5,673 bases of DNA. It comes from an uncultured Paraglaciecola sp. (lineage in GTDB: Bacteria; Pseudomonadota; Gammaproteobacteria; Enterobacterales; Alteromonadaceae). The DNA lies in NCBI GenBank assembly GCA_905479025.1, contig CAJQKX010000837.1, positions 1-5,673 on the forward strand, read 5' to 3'. The position numbers and the translations under genes were made by a program. Below are positions 4,402-5,673 of this stretch, one piece after another. The notes beneath the pieces were generated by a model, which was given only the letters and a program-made list of their open reading frames with translations, had not been told where the DNA came from and ran no database searches. Every line of letters begins with the position of its first letter. The stretch's first letter is position 1.

Positions 4402-5673
4402 ATGGTGCAAAGCAAGCAGTCGCAGATAAAACTCCTCATTGCTAAAGGTAAAGAACAAGGCTATTTGACTTTTGCGGAAGTTAACGACCACCTTCCTCAA
4501 GATATTGTCGATTCAGATCAAATGGAAGACATCATCCATATGATCAATGATATGGGCATCAAAGTATTTGAAAGGGCTCCTGATAAAGATGAGCTTTTGA
4601 TGCAAGAAAGCGATACTGATGATGAAGCAGCTGAAGCCGCAGCAGCAGCTCTTGCTACTGTAGAAAGTGAGATAGGTAGAACTACTGACCCAGTGCGTAT
4701 GTACATGCGTGAAATGGGCACAGTTGAGCTTCTAACCCGTGAAGGCGAGATTGTTATCGCCAAACGTATCGAAGAAGGTATTAATCAGGTTCAGTGCTCT
4801 GTCGCTGAATATCCTGAAGCCATTACCCATTTGCTTGACCAATGGGATATGTTTGAAGCTGAAGAAATTCGTCTTAGCGATATCATCATCGGTTTTGTTG
4901 ATCCAAACGAACAAGACGTAGCACCTACTGCTACCCACGTTGGTTCTGAATTATCTAAAGAAGAACAAGAAGATTCAGACGGTGATGATGATGATGAAGA
5001 AGAAGAAGAAGACACAGGCCCGGATCCTGAATTAGCACGGGAAAAATTCACTGCACTTCGTCATCAATATGAAAAAGCCCGAGATGTTATCGATGCAAAA
5101 GGCCGTTCTCATAAAGAAGCTCGTATTCAAATTAATGAATTAAGCGAAGTTTTCAAAGAATTTAGACTGACGCCTAAACAGTTTGATCGTATGGTAAAAA
5201 ACATGCGAAGCATGATGGACAGAATTCGTGTGCAAGAGCGCATAGTGATGAAACACTGTGTTATCACAGCAAAAATGCCGAAAAAAGACTTTATTAAAGC
5301 CTTTGCAGGCAATGAGACATCTACCGTTTGGTTATTCAAAATACTCAACTCTACATTACCCTATGCAGAAGAGATGAGAGAGCACCAAGAAGAACTTGAA
5401 CGCGCCATTAGCAAAATGAATACGGTAGAAGATGAGACCGGATTAATTATTGCCGATATCAAAGATATCAACCGTCGTATGTCGATTGGTGAAGCCAAGG
5501 CTCGTCGTGCAAAGAAAGAAATGGTCGAGGCCAATCTACGTTTGGTTATTTCTATTGCGAAAAAATATACTAACCGTGGTTTACAGTTCTTGGACCTTAT
5601 CCAGGAAGGTAATATTGGCTTGATGAAAGCGGTAGATAAATTTGAATACCGTCGTGGTTATAAGTTTTCAACT
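4402..5673 (+). CDS. rpoD: RNA polymerase sigma factor RpoD (sigma70), 3' truncated by the window
   Basis: RpoD is the primary sigma factor directing RNA polymerase to housekeeping promoters. The 424 codons present cover about two thirds of the roughly 613-residue family length; the frame is open at the right edge. Region 1.1 (1-90) begins [20 protein letters not shown] and includes [16 protein letters not shown]. Region 1.2 carries [20 protein letters not shown] (92-111). The long non-conserved region of primary proteobacterial sigmas follows (about 130-370), with an Asp/Glu run at 195-203. Region 2 starts around [20 protein letters not shown] (356-375) and continues through [20 protein letters not shown] into [10 protein letters not shown], part of the -10 recognition region. 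The rest of region 2 and regions 3 and 4 lie outside. The ATG is chosen because it gives the typical family N-terminus, with GAGAAG ten bases upstream. Confidence 0.98.
   Translation, partial: MVQSKQSQIKLLIAKGKEQGYLTFAEVNDHLPQDIVDSDQMEDIIHMINDMGIKVFERAPDKDELLMQESDTDDEAAEAAAAALATVESEIGRTTDPVRMYMREMGTVELLTREGEIVIAKRIEEGINQVQCSVAEYPEAITHLLDQWDMFEAEEIRLSDIIIGFVDPNEQDVAPTATHVGSELSKEEQEDSDGDDDDEEEEEDTGPDPELAREKFTALRHQYEKARDVIDAKGRSHKEARIQINELSEVFKEFRLTPKQFDRMVKNMRSMMDRIRVQERIVMKHCVITAKMPKKDFIKAFAGNETSTVWLFKILNSTLPYAEEMREHQEELERAISKMNTVEDETGLIIADIKDINRRMSIGEAKARRAKKEMVEANLRLVISIAKKYTNRGLQFLDLIQEGNIGLMKAVDKFEYRRGYKFST

Noticed and set aside
4518..5348. Several reading frames opposite rpoD, including a Ser-rich one
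   Set aside because: They are antisense shadows of a clearly conserved rpoD. The serine run is simply the complement of the GAT/GAA codon run.
1..5673. A new defence, phage, CRISPR or biosynthetic system
   Set aside because: All substantial genes are recognised housekeeping genes in a known order, and no arrays of spaced direct repeats or mobile-element proteins are present.

Overview
This window carries the macromolecular synthesis (MMS) locus of a gammaproteobacterium. A leftward tsaD gene faces away from a rightward cluster of rpsU, a yqeY-family gene, dnaG and rpoD, and rpoD runs off the right edge. S21, DnaG and RpoD are close to what I remember of the Escherichia coli proteins. The yqeY insertion between rpsU and dnaG, the moderately A+T-rich DNA and the wording of RpoD suggest a marine member of the Alteromonadales (Alteromonas/Glaciecola/Shewanella type). 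That placement is inference from memory, not a search.

Layout. 1-38: short flank; bases 8-25 resemble the end of the repeat found upstream of dnaG. 39-1052 (-): tsaD, tRNA t6A synthesis. 1053-1270: divergent promoter region with a good sigma70 promoter for rpsU (1167-1195), a plausible one for tsaD, and a hairpin in the rpsU leader. 1271-1486: rpsU. 1487-1577: spacer with at most a weak attenuator-like hairpin. 1578-2039: yqeY-family gene. 2040-2447: a 408-bp gap holding a strong intrinsic terminator and then a MITE-like non-coding element of about 276 bp with imperfect inverted ends. 2448-4214: dnaG. 4215-4401: spacer with a 22-bp tandem duplication spanning the dnaG stop, candidate rpoD promoters, a leader hairpin and a 9-codon leader ORF with a strong ribosome-binding site. 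4402-5673: the first 424 codons of rpoD.

The genes link translation (S21, t6A), replication initiation (primase) and transcription (sigma70) in one growth-rate-responsive cluster. Here a terminator and a repeat element separate rpsU-yqeY from dnaG-rpoD, so the downstream pair probably relies on read-through or its own promoters. I see no phage, defence, CRISPR or biosynthetic system. The coding content is ordinary housekeeping; the unusual material is in the two spacers flanking dnaG.
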